In this document: positions 14,297-23,900 of the stretch, one piece after another | Numbering within the stretch: the first letter of the stretch is position 1 | Layout: the number at the start of each line of letters is the position of its first letter | DNA from: Acidovorax sp. NCPPB 4044 | GTDB taxonomy: Bacteria > Pseudomonadota > Gammaproteobacteria > Burkholderiales > Burkholderiaceae_C | Direction of reading: 5' to 3' | Length of the DNA: 64,000 nt | Assembly (NCBI RefSeq): GCF_028069655.1 | Contig: NZ_JAMCOS010000001.1 | Coordinates: 3,316,001 to 3,380,000, forward strand | The notes under the pieces: generated by a model | Seen by the model: only the letters and a program-made list of their open reading frames with translations | What the model was told of the DNA's origin: nothing | Databases searched by the model: none | Made by a program: the position numbers and the translations under genes

Positions 14297-14501
14297 GCGC
14301 GGCCGCTTCCGCTGGACGCGCGCCAAGTACAAGCGCGCCTCGCATCTTGCCCGGCTGCTGCCGCACATGCCCGGCTGGCGCAGCACCCCGCCGCTGCTGG
14401 TGCAGCGCTATTTCGATCTGTGCGAACAGTACCCGCAAGGCACCGACCCGTTGACGGTCCCGCTCCGCTGGCGCCACCCCTCCGATGACGTCCCCTTCTG
14501 A
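14289..14501 (+). CDS. 70-aa basic phage protein, function unknown
   Basis: The ATG lies within the 3' end of the interrupted gene (8-bp overlap). The product is very basic at the N-terminus (MGKRGRFRWTRAKYKRASHL) and contains LLVQRYFDLCEQYPQGTDPL. A nucleic-acid-binding role would fit the charge, but no motif is recognised. Confidence 0.6.
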   Translation: MGKRGRFRWTRAKYKRASHLARLLPHMPGWRSTPPLLVQRYFDLCEQYPQGTDPLTVPLRWRHPSDDVPF

Positions 14502-14510
14502 AGGATCACC

Positions 14511-15878
14511 ATGACCGAGAACACCACCACCACGGCCGCCCCGGCGGCAACCCGGCCCGAGGCCCTGCGCCTGGCGGAATGGCTTGACGGCGCGCGGCCC
14601 TGGCCGTCCTATGTGCCGCAGGAGGCGGCTGCCGAACTGCGCCGCCTGCACGCCCTGACCTCTGCAGCCGCCCAGGAGGCCGAGCCCGCGGCCCCAGCTC
14701 CCGTTGAAGGCACTGTCGCTGGCGGGGAGTCCCATGCCGAGGCCATGGAGCGCGAGCGGGACTACTATCGCCAGCGCGTGAGGACCCTGGACGAGCACCA
14801 AGAAGGGCAGGTCTGGTACTGGCAGGACGACGGCGGCGATCATCTGGAATCGATGGTGGGCAGCCTGCCAGTTGTCATCCGTGCGGACCAATTGCGGGCC
14901 CTGCTGGCAGTGGCCCGGCGCCCCCAGGTGGCTGCGGTAGCAGTGCCCGAGGGGTGGCGGCTGGTGCCTGCCGAAGTTAAAGACGAAATGCTGGCCGCTT
15001 TCGCCCGCGCGGCTGATGGCGCACTCGATTGGGCTCGGATTTCCGAAGAAGCGCGGCAAAAGGTGCGTGATAGTTTTGGGCCAGCGTACCGCGCCATGCT
15101 CGCCGCCGCGCCCCAGGCACCCGCCGCGCCCACCGCCGCGGCAGCCATTCCTGGGCCGCCACGCGCATATGCAGGCCGGGAAAGAGGCGCGTGGGAGCAC
15201 GGGTTGCGCACTGGCATGGCAGCCGCTCAGGCGCCCGCCGCAGCAGTGGCGCCGGCCGAGGCGGTCGAGCGGATCGTGCATTTGCGTGCAGATCGGGCGA
15301 GGTGCATTTACGTCGCCGGCCCGATGACCGGGCTGCCCGAGTACAACTTTCCCGCCTTCAATGCTGCTGCCGCCAAGTTGCGCTCCGAGGGCTGGCACGT
15401 CGAGAACCCGGCAGAGCACGGCCACGTCGAAGGAGCCGGCTGGGCGGACTATCTGCGCTGGGACATCAGCCGCGTTGCCACCTGCGGCGCGGTCTACCTG
15501 CTCCCCGGCTGGCCGGCGTCGAAAGGCGCGTGCCTGGAGGTCCACATCGCCAAGACGCTGGGCCTCCGCCTCGTGCTGGCCGAAGGAGCAGAAGATCCCG
15601 CCACTCCGGCGCCCGCCGCAGGGGCAGCGCCAAGCCTGGACGATCTCACAGAGCTGGTGCGCTGGGGTGCCGCTGCCCCCGCTCAGGAGGCAGACGCGGC
15701 GCGGCTGGATCTGCTGGCGTCCGCACCCAGCGGCACCATCCGGATCGACTTCGATGCCGTGCCGATCTACGTGCACTGGGAGCACGGCATGGCCGATATT
15801 CGCGAAGGCATCGACAAGGTGCTGGCTGCTCGGGACGCCGCCCGCGCGCGGCAGGAAGGAGCCCAGCATGAGCGCTGA
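14511..15878 (+). CDS. Phage protein with C-terminal DUF4406 (nucleoside deoxyribosyltransferase-like) domain
   Basis: A 455-aa protein after an AAGGA site. The N-terminal 100 residues are helical (EWLDGARPWPSYVPQEAAAE, then a coiled-coil-like RERDYYRQRVRTLDEHQEGQ). Ala/Pro-rich linkers separate modules. Residues about 261-350 form the DUF4406 domain: CIYVAGPMTGLPEYNFPAFN, then GWADYLRWDISRVATCGAVY and a nucleotide-binding-like LPGWPASKGACLEVHIAKTL. This fold is shared with nucleoside 2-deoxyribosyltransferases. A modular phage protein, perhaps acting on nucleotides; the activity is unknown. Its 3' end overlaps the next gene by 11 bp. Confidence 0.75.
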   Translation: MTENTTTTAAPAATRPEALRLAEWLDGARPWPSYVPQEAAAELRRLHALTSAAAQEAEPAAPAPVEGTVAGGESHAEAMERERDYYRQRVRTLDEHQEGQVWYWQDDGGDHLESMVGSLPVVIRADQLRALLAVARRPQVAAVAVPEGWRLVPAEVKDEMLAAFARAADGALDWARISEEARQKVRDSFGPAYRAMLAAAPQAPAAPTAAAAIPGPPRAYAGRERGAWEHGLRTGMAAAQAPAAAVAPAEAVERIVHLRADRARCIYVAGPMTGLPEYNFPAFNAAAAKLRSEGWHVENPAEHGHVEGAGWADYLRWDISRVATCGAVYLLPGWPASKGACLEVHIAKTLGLRLVLAEGAEDPATPAPAAGAAPSLDDLTELVRWGAAAPAQEADAARLDLLASAPSGTIRIDFDAVPIYVHWEHGMADIREGIDKVLAARDAARARQEGAQHER

Positions 15879-16569
15879 CACCACCCCGGGCCTGGAGGCC
15901 GAGCGCGCGGCATTTGAAGCATGGGCGCGGACCAGAGATCCGGCGATCAGGCTGGAGTGGCGTGGCGAAACCTACCGCCATTTCATCGCCCGAGAATGGT
16001 GGGAAGCTTGGCAAGCCGCCCGCCGCGCCCCAGCTCCTGCGCCACAGGGGCCGCCCGCAGCCTGGCTGGTTGACTGGCCCGAAGAGCCTGACCTGGGCCA
16101 CTATTTCGCAGAGGATCGGTCGCCATCTGGGCGCAGCCGTCCGCTGTATCTCGGCCCCTCCCCGCAGGGGCCGACAGATCCGGATATCGACGCCCTGTGG
16201 GATGGCGAAAAGCTCAGCCAGCCCCAGGTCATCAACCGCCGGGCATTGGTACGCAAGGCCCTGGCCTGTCTGGGTGCTCATGCGCGGCAGGAGCCAAGCG
16301 ATGCGGAGATCGCGGAAACGAGCCTGGAGTTCGTAGGCATGGAGCCGCTGTCCGACTTCGACTACGTGGCCTTCGCTCGCGCCGTCCTGGCCCGCTGGGG
16401 CGCTCCTGCCGCCAGCGGGGAGCCGGTGGCGCGCAAGCCGCTTTCAGCAGATGCGGTGCGCCAGGCACTAGCGGATGCGGGCTACGACCGCGGTGTGAGC
16501 CATGCGCAGCGAGCAGACTTCATCAATGGGCTGCGCCATGGCGAAGTGGCCCACGGCATCAAGCCATGA
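15868..16569 (+). CDS. Phage hypothetical protein (233 aa)
   Basis: Begins at the ATG at 15868 inside the end of the preceding gene, with GGAAGGAG just upstream. The N-terminal module (FEAWARTRDPAIRLEWRGET, then EWWEAWQAARRA) is the type of short module found in phage proteins that also carry DUF4406 units. The central part is Pro-rich and the C-terminal part has VRQALADAGYDRGVSHAQRA. The stop overlaps the next ATG (ATGA). Function unknown. Confidence 0.65.
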   Translation: MSADTTPGLEAERAAFEAWARTRDPAIRLEWRGETYRHFIAREWWEAWQAARRAPAPAPQGPPAAWLVDWPEEPDLGHYFAEDRSPSGRSRPLYLGPSPQGPTDPDIDALWDGEKLSQPQVINRRALVRKALACLGAHARQEPSDAEIAETSLEFVGMEPLSDFDYVAFARAVLARWGAPAASGEPVARKPLSADAVRQALADAGYDRGVSHAQRADFINGLRHGEVAHGIKP

Positions 16570-16709
16570 AGAGCCCCACCAAAGGCCGCCGTCGCTTCAC
16601 CTTTGCCGACCTGGCGCAGATCCGGTGCATGGTGTGCGACAAGGACAAGCCGGCCGATGGAGCGCGACCGTTCCGGGCCTGCCACGTCTGCGCCGACTGT
16701 GCGCGCTAG
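16566..16709 (+). CDS. 47-aa zinc-finger-like phage protein
   Basis: The ATG overlaps the preceding stop (ATGA). The product is basic at the start (MKSPTKGRRRFTFADLAQIR) and has two Cys pairs, RCMVCDK and CHVCADC, which could bind one zinc. Such mini zinc-ribbon proteins are common in phage left arms. No partner is identifiable. Confidence 0.6.
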   Translation: MKSPTKGRRRFTFADLAQIRCMVCDKDKPADGARPFRACHVCADCAR

Positions 16710-16780
16710 GTCAACCAGCGCGCGGCCTCCAGGGCCGCCGCGCACGCGCCGCCGGCATAGCCCCGGCCACACAACAACCC

Positions 16781-16808
16781 AGCCCGCCGCCCGCGGGCTT
16801 TTCTTTTC
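16781..16808 (+). terminator. Intrinsic terminator before the DUF4224-integrase pair
   Basis: A stem AGCCCGC (16781-16787) with GCGGGCT (16793-16799), then a T-rich tract, followed by CTGGAGG, the ribosome-binding site of the next gene. Confidence 0.8.
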
Positions 16809-16818
16809 TGGAGGCAAC

Positions 16819-17040
16819 ATGTCCGCAGGGCTGTTTCTCGATGACGCCGAGCTGCAGCGGCTCACGCGTCGCAAGTACAAGTCCAAGCAAATCGCTTGGC
16901 TGCGCGCCGCAGGGATGCCGTTCCGCGTGAGCGCCACCGGCCACCCGGTTGTCACCCGCGCAGCCGTGGAGGGCCGATCTGCTGAGCCCGAGCCGCGTCC
17001 GTCGGTCGGGTGGACCCCGCGCGTGATTGGAGCGCGCTGA
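16819..17040 (+). CDS. DUF4224 family protein (integrase-linked)
   Basis: A 73-aa protein matching the DUF4224 pattern: LFLDDAELQRLTRRKYKSKQ, then WLRAAGMPFRVSATGHPVVT, a compact helix-turn-helix-like fold. These genes almost always sit directly upstream of phage integrases; an excisionase-like or directionality role is suspected but unproven. A GGAGG site precedes the ATG, and the stop overlaps the integrase ATG (TGATG). Confidence 0.8.
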   Translation: MSAGLFLDDAELQRLTRRKYKSKQIAWLRAAGMPFRVSATGHPVVTRAAVEGRSAEPEPRPSVGWTPRVIGAR

Positions 17041-18137
17041 TGGGCCGTAAGCCGACACGCTGGACAAACCTGCCGACCGGCATGCGCGCCCGCGCCCGCG
17101 CCGCGAAGATCTACTACTACCTCGACACCGGCGGAAAGCCCCGCAGGGAGATACCGCTGGGCTCCGACTATGTGCTTGCCGTCGCCAAGTGGGCGGAGCT
17201 GACAAGCAAGCAGACGCCTACTGATGGCGTGCTGACCGTGCCGTATGTTGTCGGCAGGTACTTTGCCGAGGTTGTGCCCAACAAGGCCCTCAACAGCCAG
17301 AGGAGCGACAGGCAGGAGCAAGCCTGGGTGCTGAAGTTCTTCGGCGACCCGCCCGCCCCTCTTGACGGGGTGGAGCCCCAGCACATCCGCCAGTTCATGC
17401 GCTGGCGAGCTGCCCAGGCACGCGCAATCGCGGTCGCCAAGCAGGAGCGGCGGAAGGATGGCGCACCGCCCAAGGATATCCCCCCCACCCACGGCCAAGT
17501 GCGAGCCAATCGCGCGAAGGCCCTTGTGTCACACCTCTGGAACTGGGCCCGCGAGGAGGGCATCACGAAGCTACCCAACCCTTGTGCCGGGGTGAAGCGC
17601 TTCACCGAAAAGGGGCGCGACACAGCGCCCGACGCGGCAATGGTCCGGCGGGTTCTGGATGCTGCGGATTTGCCACTGCAGTTTGCAATGCGTCTGGCAG
17701 ACATCATCGGCCAGCGGCCGCAAGACGTGCGCACGGTCAGCGAGGCTGACCTGAGAGACGGCGTGCTGCACGTCAAACAGGGCAAGACCAAGGCCAAGCT
17801 GCGAATCGAAGTCGTTGGGGAGTTGGCTGCCCTGATGGGAGAGATCGTGGCCTTCAAGCGCGCCAGGGGGGCGCTCTGCATGGCGCTGCTGGTGGACGAG
17901 GATGGACGGCCACTGAGCGCCGGCCAGATCCGATATCGTTTCGACAAGGCGCGCGAAAATGCCGGCATTCCGAAGGCCGACTTCCAGTTCCGGGACTTCC
18001 GCGCGAAGGCCGCGACAGAGGCCGACGATGCATCAGGGACCAGGGCTGCGCAAGCGCTGCTTGGCCACACGACGGAGGCAATGACGGCTGACTACATACG
18101 CCACAAAGCCGGAAAGAAGGTGACGCCATTGCGCTAA
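17040..18137 (+). CDS. int: Tyrosine-recombinase integrase
   Basis: A 365-aa site-specific recombinase. An N-terminal arm-binding/SAM-like region (about residues 55-165) is followed by the catalytic domain. There the first Arg lies in IIGQRPQDVRTV, the FRDFRAKAATEA box replaces the usual HxLR, LLGHTTEAM follows, and the nucleophile Tyr lies in TADYIRH. The variant FRDF box occurs in this integrase group. It is the last prophage gene and faces the tRNA 3' end, consistent with integration at that tRNA. Confidence 0.9.
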   Translation: MGRKPTRWTNLPTGMRARARAAKIYYYLDTGGKPRREIPLGSDYVLAVAKWAELTSKQTPTDGVLTVPYVVGRYFAEVVPNKALNSQRSDRQEQAWVLKFFGDPPAPLDGVEPQHIRQFMRWRAAQARAIAVAKQERRKDGAPPKDIPPTHGQVRANRAKALVSHLWNWAREEGITKLPNPCAGVKRFTEKGRDTAPDAAMVRRVLDAADLPLQFAMRLADIIGQRPQDVRTVSEADLRDGVLHVKQGKTKAKLRIEVVGELAALMGEIVAFKRARGALCMALLVDEDGRPLSAGQIRYRFDKARENAGIPKADFQFRDFRAKAATEADDASGTRAAQALLGHTTEAMTADYIRHKAGKKVTPLR

Positions 18138-18166
18138 ATTGCGGAAAAGCGCCATAAATTGCGGAA
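18135..18166. repeat. Direct repeat TAAATTGCGGAA, possible integrase arm sites
   Basis: Two identical 12-bp copies (18135-18146 and 18155-18166), 20 bp apart, lie immediately after the integrase stop and before the tRNA. Their location suits integrase or excisionase arm-type binding sites of the attachment region; this is inference. Confidence 0.45.
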
Positions 18167-18171
18167 GAAAA

Positions 18172-18195
18172 GCTATCACAAATATAGCAAACTAT
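18172..18195 (+). repeat. Intergenic repeat family 1, truncated copy
   Basis: Contains ATAGCAAACTAT preceded by GCTATCAC, matching the left part of the repeats at 32677, 36239, 44237 and 55303. The TCAATG part is missing here. Its presence next to the integration site means the prophage border may lie to its left. Confidence 0.6.
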
Positions 18196-18207
18196 CCGCG
18201 TGAAGAT

Positions 18208-18284
18208 TGGTAGGGCGTGGCGGACTTGAACCGACGACCAAAGGATTATGAGTCCTCTGCTCTAACCAACTGAGCTAACGCCCC
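18208..18284 (-). tRNA. tRNA with CAU anticodon (tRNA-Ile2 type; could be annotated Met)
   Basis: The acceptor stem GGGGCGT pairs with ACGCCCT, the D-arm has AGCTCAGTTGGTTAGAGC, the anticodon loop is CTCATAA, the T-arm TTCAAGT, and CCA is encoded. The body (AGGACTCATAATCCTTTGG) resembles E. coli tRNA-Ile2, whose CAU is modified to lysidine, more than elongator tRNA-Met. The 3' end faces the prophage, making it the likely integration target. It lies 20 bp downstream of hrcA on the same strand. Confidence 0.92.
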
Positions 18285-18304
18285 GCCGGCAGTGATTGTA
18301 TGTG

Positions 18305-19309
18305 CTACCGCCGGTGACTCAATGCGTTCGTGACCAGCTTGGAGGTGATGTCAACGATCTGGATCATGCGGTCATAAGGCATCCTCGTGGGTCCGATCAC
18401 TCCCAAAGTGCCGACGAGTTGCCCATCCACTTCGTAAGGCGCGCTGACCACCGACAACTCCTCGAATGGCACGATCTGACTCTCTCCACCGATGAAAATC
18501 CGGACGCCCTCTGCGCGGTTGGAGACATCCAACAGACGCAGGATCTGGGTTTTGTGCTCGAAAAGCTCGAAAGCTTTTCTCAGGTTGCCCATATCGTTCG
18601 AGAAATCACTCAGGGCCAGCAGGTTGCGTTCACCGGAAATGATCACCTCTTCCCGAGAGGCTGCCATGGCTTCCGTTCCCACATTCACCGCTGCCTGCAT
18701 CAACGATGCAATTTCCCCACGCAACTGGTCTACCTCGGTCTTCAGTCGCTCCCGGACCTCTTCCATGCCCAAGCCCGAATAGTTGCTGTTGAGAAAGTTC
18801 GCAGCCTCTGCCAACTGCGATTGGGAATGATCGACTTCGGTAAAGATCACCCTGTTTTGCACGTCTCCGTCTGGAGACACGATGATGACGAGCAACCGCC
18901 GCTCGGACAGCCTGAGAAATTCGATGTGCCGAAAAACCGATGGTCGTCGAGGAGCCATCACGACCCCAACGAACTGCGACAGGCTGGACAACAGCTGCGC
19001 CGCATTGGCAATCACCTTCTGGGGCTGATCTGGCGCGAGTTCTGGAGAGCACAGTTGTTCTCTTTGAACCGTCAGCATCGTGTCGACGAAAAGCCTGTAA
19101 CCCTTGGCCGTAGGTATGCGCCCGGCAGAAGTATGGGGGCTGACGATCAACCCTATGTCTTCCAGATCCGCCATGACGTTTCGGATGGTCGCAGGGGACA
19201 GATCCAGTCCCGATGCGCGGGACAACGTACGAGAGCCCACCGGTTGGCCGTCGGCGATGTAACGCTCGATCAGCGCTTTGAGCAACAACTTGGCACGGTC
19301 ATCGAGCAT
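18305..19309 (-). CDS. hrcA: Heat-inducible transcription repressor HrcA
   Basis: A 334-aa HrcA with the N-terminal winged helix ([20 protein letters not shown], then [20 protein letters not shown]) and the full C-terminal sensing domain. HrcA represses groESL and dnaK-type operons by binding CIRCE elements and is itself stabilised by GroEL. No CIRCE sequence was seen upstream of this gene, so autoregulation is not evident here. It is divergent from nadK, with about 29 bp between starts that include a short inverted repeat (ATCATT-TT-AATGAT). Confidence 0.96.
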   Translation of the reverse strand: MLDDRAKLLLKALIERYIADGQPVGSRTLSRASGLDLSPATIRNVMADLEDIGLIVSPHTSAGRIPTAKGYRLFVDTMLTVQREQLCSPELAPDQPQKVIANAAQLLSSLSQFVGVVMAPRRPSVFRHIEFLRLSERRLLVIIVSPDGDVQNRVIFTEVDHSQSQLAEAANFLNSNYSGLGMEEVRERLKTEVDQLRGEIASLMQAAVNVGTEAMAASREEVIISGERNLLALSDFSNDMGNLRKAFELFEHKTQILRLLDVSNRAEGVRIFIGGESQIVPFEELSVVSAPYEVDGQLVGTLGVIGPTRMPYDRMIQIVDITSKLVTNALSHRR

Positions 19310-19338
19310 TGAATCATTTTAATGATCTAATTTCTTCG

Positions 19339-20235
19339 ATGAAGCTCAGGTTCCAACGCGTTGCGCTCGTCGGCAAATACCAAGCGCCCAGTTCTACAGG
19401 AATGTCCGACAGTTCTCGCGAAGCGCTGGATGGCATCGCCAAATTTCTTGCCAATGAAGGATGCGACGTCTTTCTGGAGGCCGATACCGCCGCGAATGCG
19501 GGTTTCAGCAACTACGCTGCACTGCCTATAGAGCGCATAGGCGTCGAGTGTGATCTCTGCCTTGTGGTGGGAGGTGACGGCACCATGCTCGGTGTGGGGC
19601 GCCAATTGGCAGAGCACCGCACGCCACTGATCGGCATCAACCAAGGAAGGCTGGGGTTCATCACCGACATTCCCTTGGATGAATACCCTGCTGTCCTCAA
19701 GCCCATGCTCCGCGGCGAGTATGAAGAGGATCTCCGTCCGCTGATGCGCGCCCGGGTGATGCGGCATGGGCAGTGCATCTTCGAGGCGTTGGCCATGAAC
19801 GACGTGGTGGTGAACAGAGGCTCCACCTCCGGCATGGTGGAACTGCGCGTAGAAGTAGGAGGCCACTTCGTGTCGAACCAACGGGCTGACGGACTCATTA
19901 TTGCGTCGCCCACCGGCTCGACCGCCTACGCACTGTCTGCAGGAGGTCCGATGCTTCACCCCACGATCCCCGGCTGGGTGCTGGCCCCCATCGCACCGCA
20001 CACTCTGTCGAACCGGCCCATTGTTCTTTCGGACAGCATGGAGGTCGCTGTGGAGGTGGTAAGCGGGCGGGACGTGAGTGCAAACTTTGACATGCAATCT
20101 CTGGCGTCATTGCAGCACGGAGATCGCATTCTTGTGCAGCGCTCAGACTACCGCGCAAAATTTTTGCACCCGCGTGGATGGAACTATTTTGCAACTCTGC
20201 GCAAGAAACTTCGCTGGAACGAAGGAGGCTATTGA
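19339..20235 (+). CDS. nadK: NAD kinase
   Basis: A 298-aa cytoplasmic enzyme that phosphorylates NAD to NADP using ATP or polyphosphate. The family motifs are present: [25 protein letters not shown], the [13 protein letters not shown] segment and [23 protein letters not shown] at 19339 matches the usual N-terminus; an in-frame ATG at 19309 would add ten residues. It is followed three bases later by recN, so the two are co-transcribed. Confidence 0.95.
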   Translation: MKLRFQRVALVGKYQAPSSTGMSDSSREALDGIAKFLANEGCDVFLEADTAANAGFSNYAALPIERIGVECDLCLVVGGDGTMLGVGRQLAEHRTPLIGINQGRLGFITDIPLDEYPAVLKPMLRGEYEEDLRPLMRARVMRHGQCIFEALAMNDVVVNRGSTSGMVELRVEVGGHFVSNQRADGLIIASPTGSTAYALSAGGPMLHPTIPGWVLAPIAPHTLSNRPIVLSDSMEVAVEVVSGRDVSANFDMQSLASLQHGDRILVQRSDYRAKFLHPRGWNYFATLRKKLRWNEGGY

Positions 20236-20237
20236 CC

Positions 20238-21914
20238 ATGGCGTTGAAGCGGATTGCGCTGCGTGATTTCGTGATCGTAGAAGGTCTTGAACTGGATTTT
20301 CAGTCGGGTTTCACTGTGCTGACAGGTGAGACCGGCGCCGGGAAATCCATCCTGATCGATGCGCTTCAACTTATTCTGGGCGCTCGAGCCGATGCAGGCG
20401 TCATCAGGGAAGGAGCGACAGCTACAGCACTCTGTGCGGAGTTCGACAGCTCAGAGAACATCGTCGAGTGGCTCGAAGAAGCCGGCATTCCGCAGGAAGA
20501 CAGCTTGCTGCTGAGGCGCACTATCGATGTCCAAGGAAAAAGCCGAGCCTGGGTCAATGGAGTCCCGGCCACTGCAACGCAAATGCGAGCGCTGGGCTCT
20601 CTATTGCTCGACATCCATGGTCAACACGCCTGGCAAAGTCTGACCCGCGTTGAATCTGTACGCGGTTTACTGGATGCGTATGGAGGTATTCGCACCGAGA
20701 GCCTGCTTCCTCTTTGGAATCGTTGGCGCGACGATCAAAAAACGCTGGATGCAGCCGTGGCCAGTCAAAACGACATCCAGGAAGAGCGAGACAGGCTGCA
20801 ATGGCAGATTGCAGAAATGCGAAAGCTGGCCCCCGCAGAGGGTGAGTGGAACGAACTGAACGCCCAACACACCCGGCTCTCGCATGCACAGGCCTTGATC
20901 GATGCAGCTCAAGCTGCACTGTCGGCCCTGGAGGACGATGAGTCTGGGGCGCATGGGCAGCTTGTCAGGGCGAGCAGCATCCTGGAAGCCAAAGAGTCAT
21001 TGGATCCGCAATTCAAGTCCATGCTGGATGTCCTGACTTCTTGCTTGGCGCAGGCTTCGGACGTGTCTCACTCTCTTCAATCGTATCTCCGCCATACCGA
21101 TGTCGACCCGGATGGGCTGGAAACGCTGGACACTCGCATGGGGCTCTGGATGTCCCTGGCGCGCCGGTTCAAGCGCCAGCCACAAGACCTCCCAGGTTTG
21201 CTCGCAGGCTGGGAGGACGAACTGGCGCGCCTGGACGGAGCATCAGACATTGAGGGCCTGACCGAACGCGCGCGAGAAAGCGAAGCTGCTTTCATGAAGG
21301 TGGCTCGAGAAATTTCTCGATCACGGTCGAAAGCAGCTCCAGATCTGGCGCGCGCCATCACAAAGGCCATGCAGGGGCTAGGTATGAAGGGCGGGAGGTT
21401 CGAAGTGGCGCTGGACGAGGCGTCTGACCCCGGGCCTCACGGTCTGGACAGCGTAGCCTTCCTGGTAGCTGGGCATGAAGGCGTTACACCTCGCCCCATT
21501 GGCAAGGTTGCATCCGGCGGCGAACTGTCGCGGATTTCCCTGGCGATCTCGGTTACTACCAGCCAGCTCGGCGAAGCGCCTACGCTGATTTTCGACGAGG
21601 TAGATTCTGGCGTCGGTGGATCAGTGGCCGAAACAGTAGGCAAGCTGATGCAGAAATTGGGGCACGATCGACAGGTCTTAGCCGTCACGCACCTGCCCCA
21701 GGTGGCCGCGTGCGCCAACCATCACCTCGTGGTGTCAAAGCGGTCTCACCACCAGGGAACCTCCAGTACCGTTGTACCGGTCGATGGGGAAGATCGCGTC
21801 CGCGAGATGGCCCGCATGCTGGGCGGCGGCGATCGCGCATCTTCGGCCACACTGGCCCACGCCAGCGAAATGCTGCAAATCAATGCAACCCGTCCGAAAG
21901 CCAAGAAGCCATGA
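20238..21914 (+). CDS. recN: DNA repair protein RecN
   Basis: A 558-aa SMC-like ATPase acting in double-strand break repair. The Walker A is TGETGAGKS (residues 29-37). A long central coiled-coil region follows, then the signature [15 protein letters not shown], Walker [14 protein letters not shown] and the [10 protein letters not shown] switch. A GAAGGAGG ribosome-binding site inside the end of nadK defines the start. Expected to be LexA-regulated, but no LexA box was identified. Confidence 0.95.
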   Translation: MALKRIALRDFVIVEGLELDFQSGFTVLTGETGAGKSILIDALQLILGARADAGVIREGATATALCAEFDSSENIVEWLEEAGIPQEDSLLLRRTIDVQGKSRAWVNGVPATATQMRALGSLLLDIHGQHAWQSLTRVESVRGLLDAYGGIRTESLLPLWNRWRDDQKTLDAAVASQNDIQEERDRLQWQIAEMRKLAPAEGEWNELNAQHTRLSHAQALIDAAQAALSALEDDESGAHGQLVRASSILEAKESLDPQFKSMLDVLTSCLAQASDVSHSLQSYLRHTDVDPDGLETLDTRMGLWMSLARRFKRQPQDLPGLLAGWEDELARLDGASDIEGLTERARESEAAFMKVAREISRSRSKAAPDLARAITKAMQGLGMKGGRFEVALDEASDPGPHGLDSVAFLVAGHEGVTPRPIGKVASGGELSRISLAISVTTSQLGEAPTLIFDEVDSGVGGSVAETVGKLMQKLGHDRQVLAVTHLPQVAACANHHLVVSKRSHHQGTSSTVVPVDGEDRVREMARMLGGGDRASSATLAHASEMLQINATRPKAKKP

Positions 21915-22789
21915 CGAGCATCTCACTGGAGATCGTATTGATCACGGGCATGGCCGGTTCGGGAAAATCCGTTGCACTGCATGCCCTTGAGGACGCAGGT
22001 TATTACTGCGTCGACAATCTCCCTCCCGAACTGCTTGCGGCATTCGTGGCACTGGAACACCAGCACCACGGCAATCGGGTCGCTATCGCGATCGATGTGC
22101 GAAGTGCAACCGCGCTGCCGCTGGTTCCTCAGCAACTGAGGCGCCTTCGTGCCGATGGCGTGATCGTGCACTCGCTCTTCCTGGATGCGACCACAGACAC
22201 CCTCATCCGACGCTTCTCGGAAACACGGCGGCGGCACCCGCTCTCCAGAGACGACTGGCATGGCGAGCAGCGCGCACTCATAGAAACCATCGAGCTGGAG
22301 CGCGAACTCCTTGCCGACTTGAGGGAGCAATCGCACGTCATAGACACCAGCGCGATCCGCTCGGCGCAGCTGCAGGGATATGTGAAAAGCCTAATGCCGA
22401 CGCTGCCGGGGCAATTGACTCTGGTATTCGAATCATTTGCCTTCAAGCGCGGAATACCGATGGACGCGGATTATGTGTTCGACGTCCGGATGCTGCCCAA
22501 CCCCCATTACGAAGCCGAGTTGCGTCCGTTGACCGGCAAAGACCTGGCGGTAGTGCGTTATCTGGAGCACAAAGCCGATGTCGGGCTGATGCGCGAACAC
22601 ATCATCCATTTCTTGTCGCATTGGCTTGAGCCGCTAGCGCAGAACCATCGCAGCTATGTCACAGTCGCCATCGGATGCACAGGCGGCCAACACCGCTCCG
22701 TCTATCTCGTGGAGAAGCTGGCTGAATACTTTGCAGACCGATGGTCCACTCTGCGCCGGCATCGTGAACTCGATGGTGCGGCGAACTGA
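21911..22789 (+). CDS. rapZ: RNase adapter protein RapZ
   Basis: A 292-aa nucleotide-binding protein (YvcJ family). The Walker A is [10 protein letters not shown] (residues 11-20); DNLPPELL and the C-terminal [20 protein letters not shown], which senses glucosamine-6-phosphate in E. coli, are conserved. In enterobacteria it directs RNase E to GlmZ; in Betaproteobacteria the RNA partner is unclear. The ATG overlaps the recN stop (ATGA). Confidence 0.95.
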   Translation: MTSISLEIVLITGMAGSGKSVALHALEDAGYYCVDNLPPELLAAFVALEHQHHGNRVAIAIDVRSATALPLVPQQLRRLRADGVIVHSLFLDATTDTLIRRFSETRRRHPLSRDDWHGEQRALIETIELERELLADLREQSHVIDTSAIRSAQLQGYVKSLMPTLPGQLTLVFESFAFKRGIPMDADYVFDVRMLPNPHYEAELRPLTGKDLAVVRYLEHKADVGLMREHIIHFLSHWLEPLAQNHRSYVTVAIGCTGGQHRSVYLVEKLAEYFADRWSTLRRHRELDGAAN

Positions 22790-22817
22790 ATCAGTACAAG
22801 CACTCAAGTCAAGACAT

Positions 22818-23900
22818 CTACAGCGACTCCTCCGGAGTTTCATGGGAATGGTGCATATGCTCCAGCAGCTTCCGCACCGGCGCAGGCAACCCGACCGCGG
22901 CCCATTGCGCAGCCTCGAACCACGCACCATCCTGCGCCCCCACCTCCCATGCTGCAGAGCCCGCGGCAATGACAGGGTGCAAATGGAGATCGCGGTGGGT
23001 CAGCACATGGAATACGGGCACGAGTTCACGTACTGTGGCGCCATGGCCCTGCCGAGCCAACCACTCCAAAGCACTTTCGCGGCTATCGAAGGTAGGTGGG
23101 CAGAACAATCCTGCCCAGATACCTGAATCGGGACGGCGCTGAAGCCAGACCCTGCCCATCGGGTCGTAGCGCATGACAAACCACCATGCTTCGGACCGCC
23201 GCACCAGCTTCCGGGTACGGACGGGGAAATCTTCAGGATTGCCCGCCGCTGCCGCAGCACACTGCGATTGGATGGGGCAAAGTATGCAGGCAGGTCTACG
23301 AGGGGTGCAAAGGCTGGCCCCGAGATCCATCAGCCCCTGTGTATAGCGAGGCATCGCATATGTGAGATCACTGCGCGGCAGCAGTTTCTCTGCGAGGTCC
23401 CACAGAGCGCGCTCGTGTTTCGCTACAGCCAGATCAGCATCGAATCCTAGTACCCGGGTCAACACGCGGCGAACGTTGGCATCGAGTATGGGCACCCGCT
23501 CTGCGAAACAAAATGACGATATGGCCCCCGCTGTGGAGCGCCCGATACCGGGCAGGCGGGCCAGCGCCTCAGCGGTACGAGGAAACTCTCCGTCATGGGT
23601 TTCAACGATCTCCCGGGCGCAACGATGCAGATTGCGCGCACGGCTGTAATAGCCAAGCCCGCTCCACAAGGCGAGCACATCGCTCTCGGACGCTGCCGCC
23701 AGCGCCCTTACATCTGGAAAACGCTCCAGAAAACGGGTGTAGTAATCAAGGACCGTACTGACCTGCGTCTGCTGCAGCATGATCTCCGAAAGCCAAACCC
23801 GGTAGGGATCGCGCGTTTGCTGCCACGGCAGATGATTGCGGCCATGCACCGCCTGCCAGCGAACGACGTCGGTGGCGATATCGGGAATCACACGGGTCAT
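22818..23900 (-). CDS. mutY: A/G-specific adenine glycosylase MutY
   Basis: A 360-aa base-excision repair enzyme removing adenine mispaired with 8-oxoguanine. It has the start HGRNHLPWQQTRDPYRVWLS, SEIMLQQTQV, the helix-hairpin-helix LPGIGRSTAGAI and the 4Fe-4S ligands C-x6-C-x2-C-x5-C in CTPRRPACILCPIQSQC. The C-terminal NUDIX-like domain that recognises 8-oxoG follows. It overlaps the upstream GTPase gene (ATGA) and converges with rapZ. The partner MutM is encoded just beyond, so two GO-system genes are clustered. Confidence 0.95.
   Translation of the reverse strand: MTRVIPDIATDVVRWQAVHGRNHLPWQQTRDPYRVWLSEIMLQQTQVSTVLDYYTRFLERFPDVRALAAASESDVLALWSGLGYYSRARNLHRCAREIVETHDGEFPRTAEALARLPGIGRSTAGAISSFCFAERVPILDANVRRVLTRVLGFDADLAVAKHERALWDLAEKLLPRSDLTYAMPRYTQGLMDLGASLCTPRRPACILCPIQSQCAAAAAGNPEDFPVRTRKLVRRSEAWWFVMRYDPMGRVWLQRRPDSGIWAGLFCPPTFDSRESALEWLARQGHGATVRELVPVFHVLTHRDLHLHPVIAAGSAAWEVGAQDGAWFEAAQWAAVGLPAPVRKLLEHMHHSHETPEESL

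Larger units (their letters stand above)
1..18207. mobile_element. Lambdoid prophage, integrase end (other end outside window)
   Basis: The region carries a tyrosine integrase at its right edge beside a tRNA gene, a CI-type repressor with a divergent Cro-like gene, replication genes, a RuvC-like resolvase, a Q-like protein, RdgC and a DNA methyltransferase. Host housekeeping genes begin immediately beyond the tRNA. Gene order matches a lambda-type immunity, replication and left-arm region. Structural and lysis genes are absent and presumably lie to the left of position 1. The exact right border is uncertain: it lies between the integrase stop and the tRNA 3' end, and a host-type intergenic repeat also sits there. 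Confidence 0.93.

Noticed and set aside
18296..19312. Long plus-strand frame opposite hrcA
   Set aside because: Mirror of a clearly recognised gene; no start signal.
19309..19340. CIRCE element for HrcA in the hrcA-nadK spacer
   Set aside because: Only a short ATCATT-TT-AATGAT inverted repeat is present; no TTAGCACTC-N9-GAGTGCTAA.
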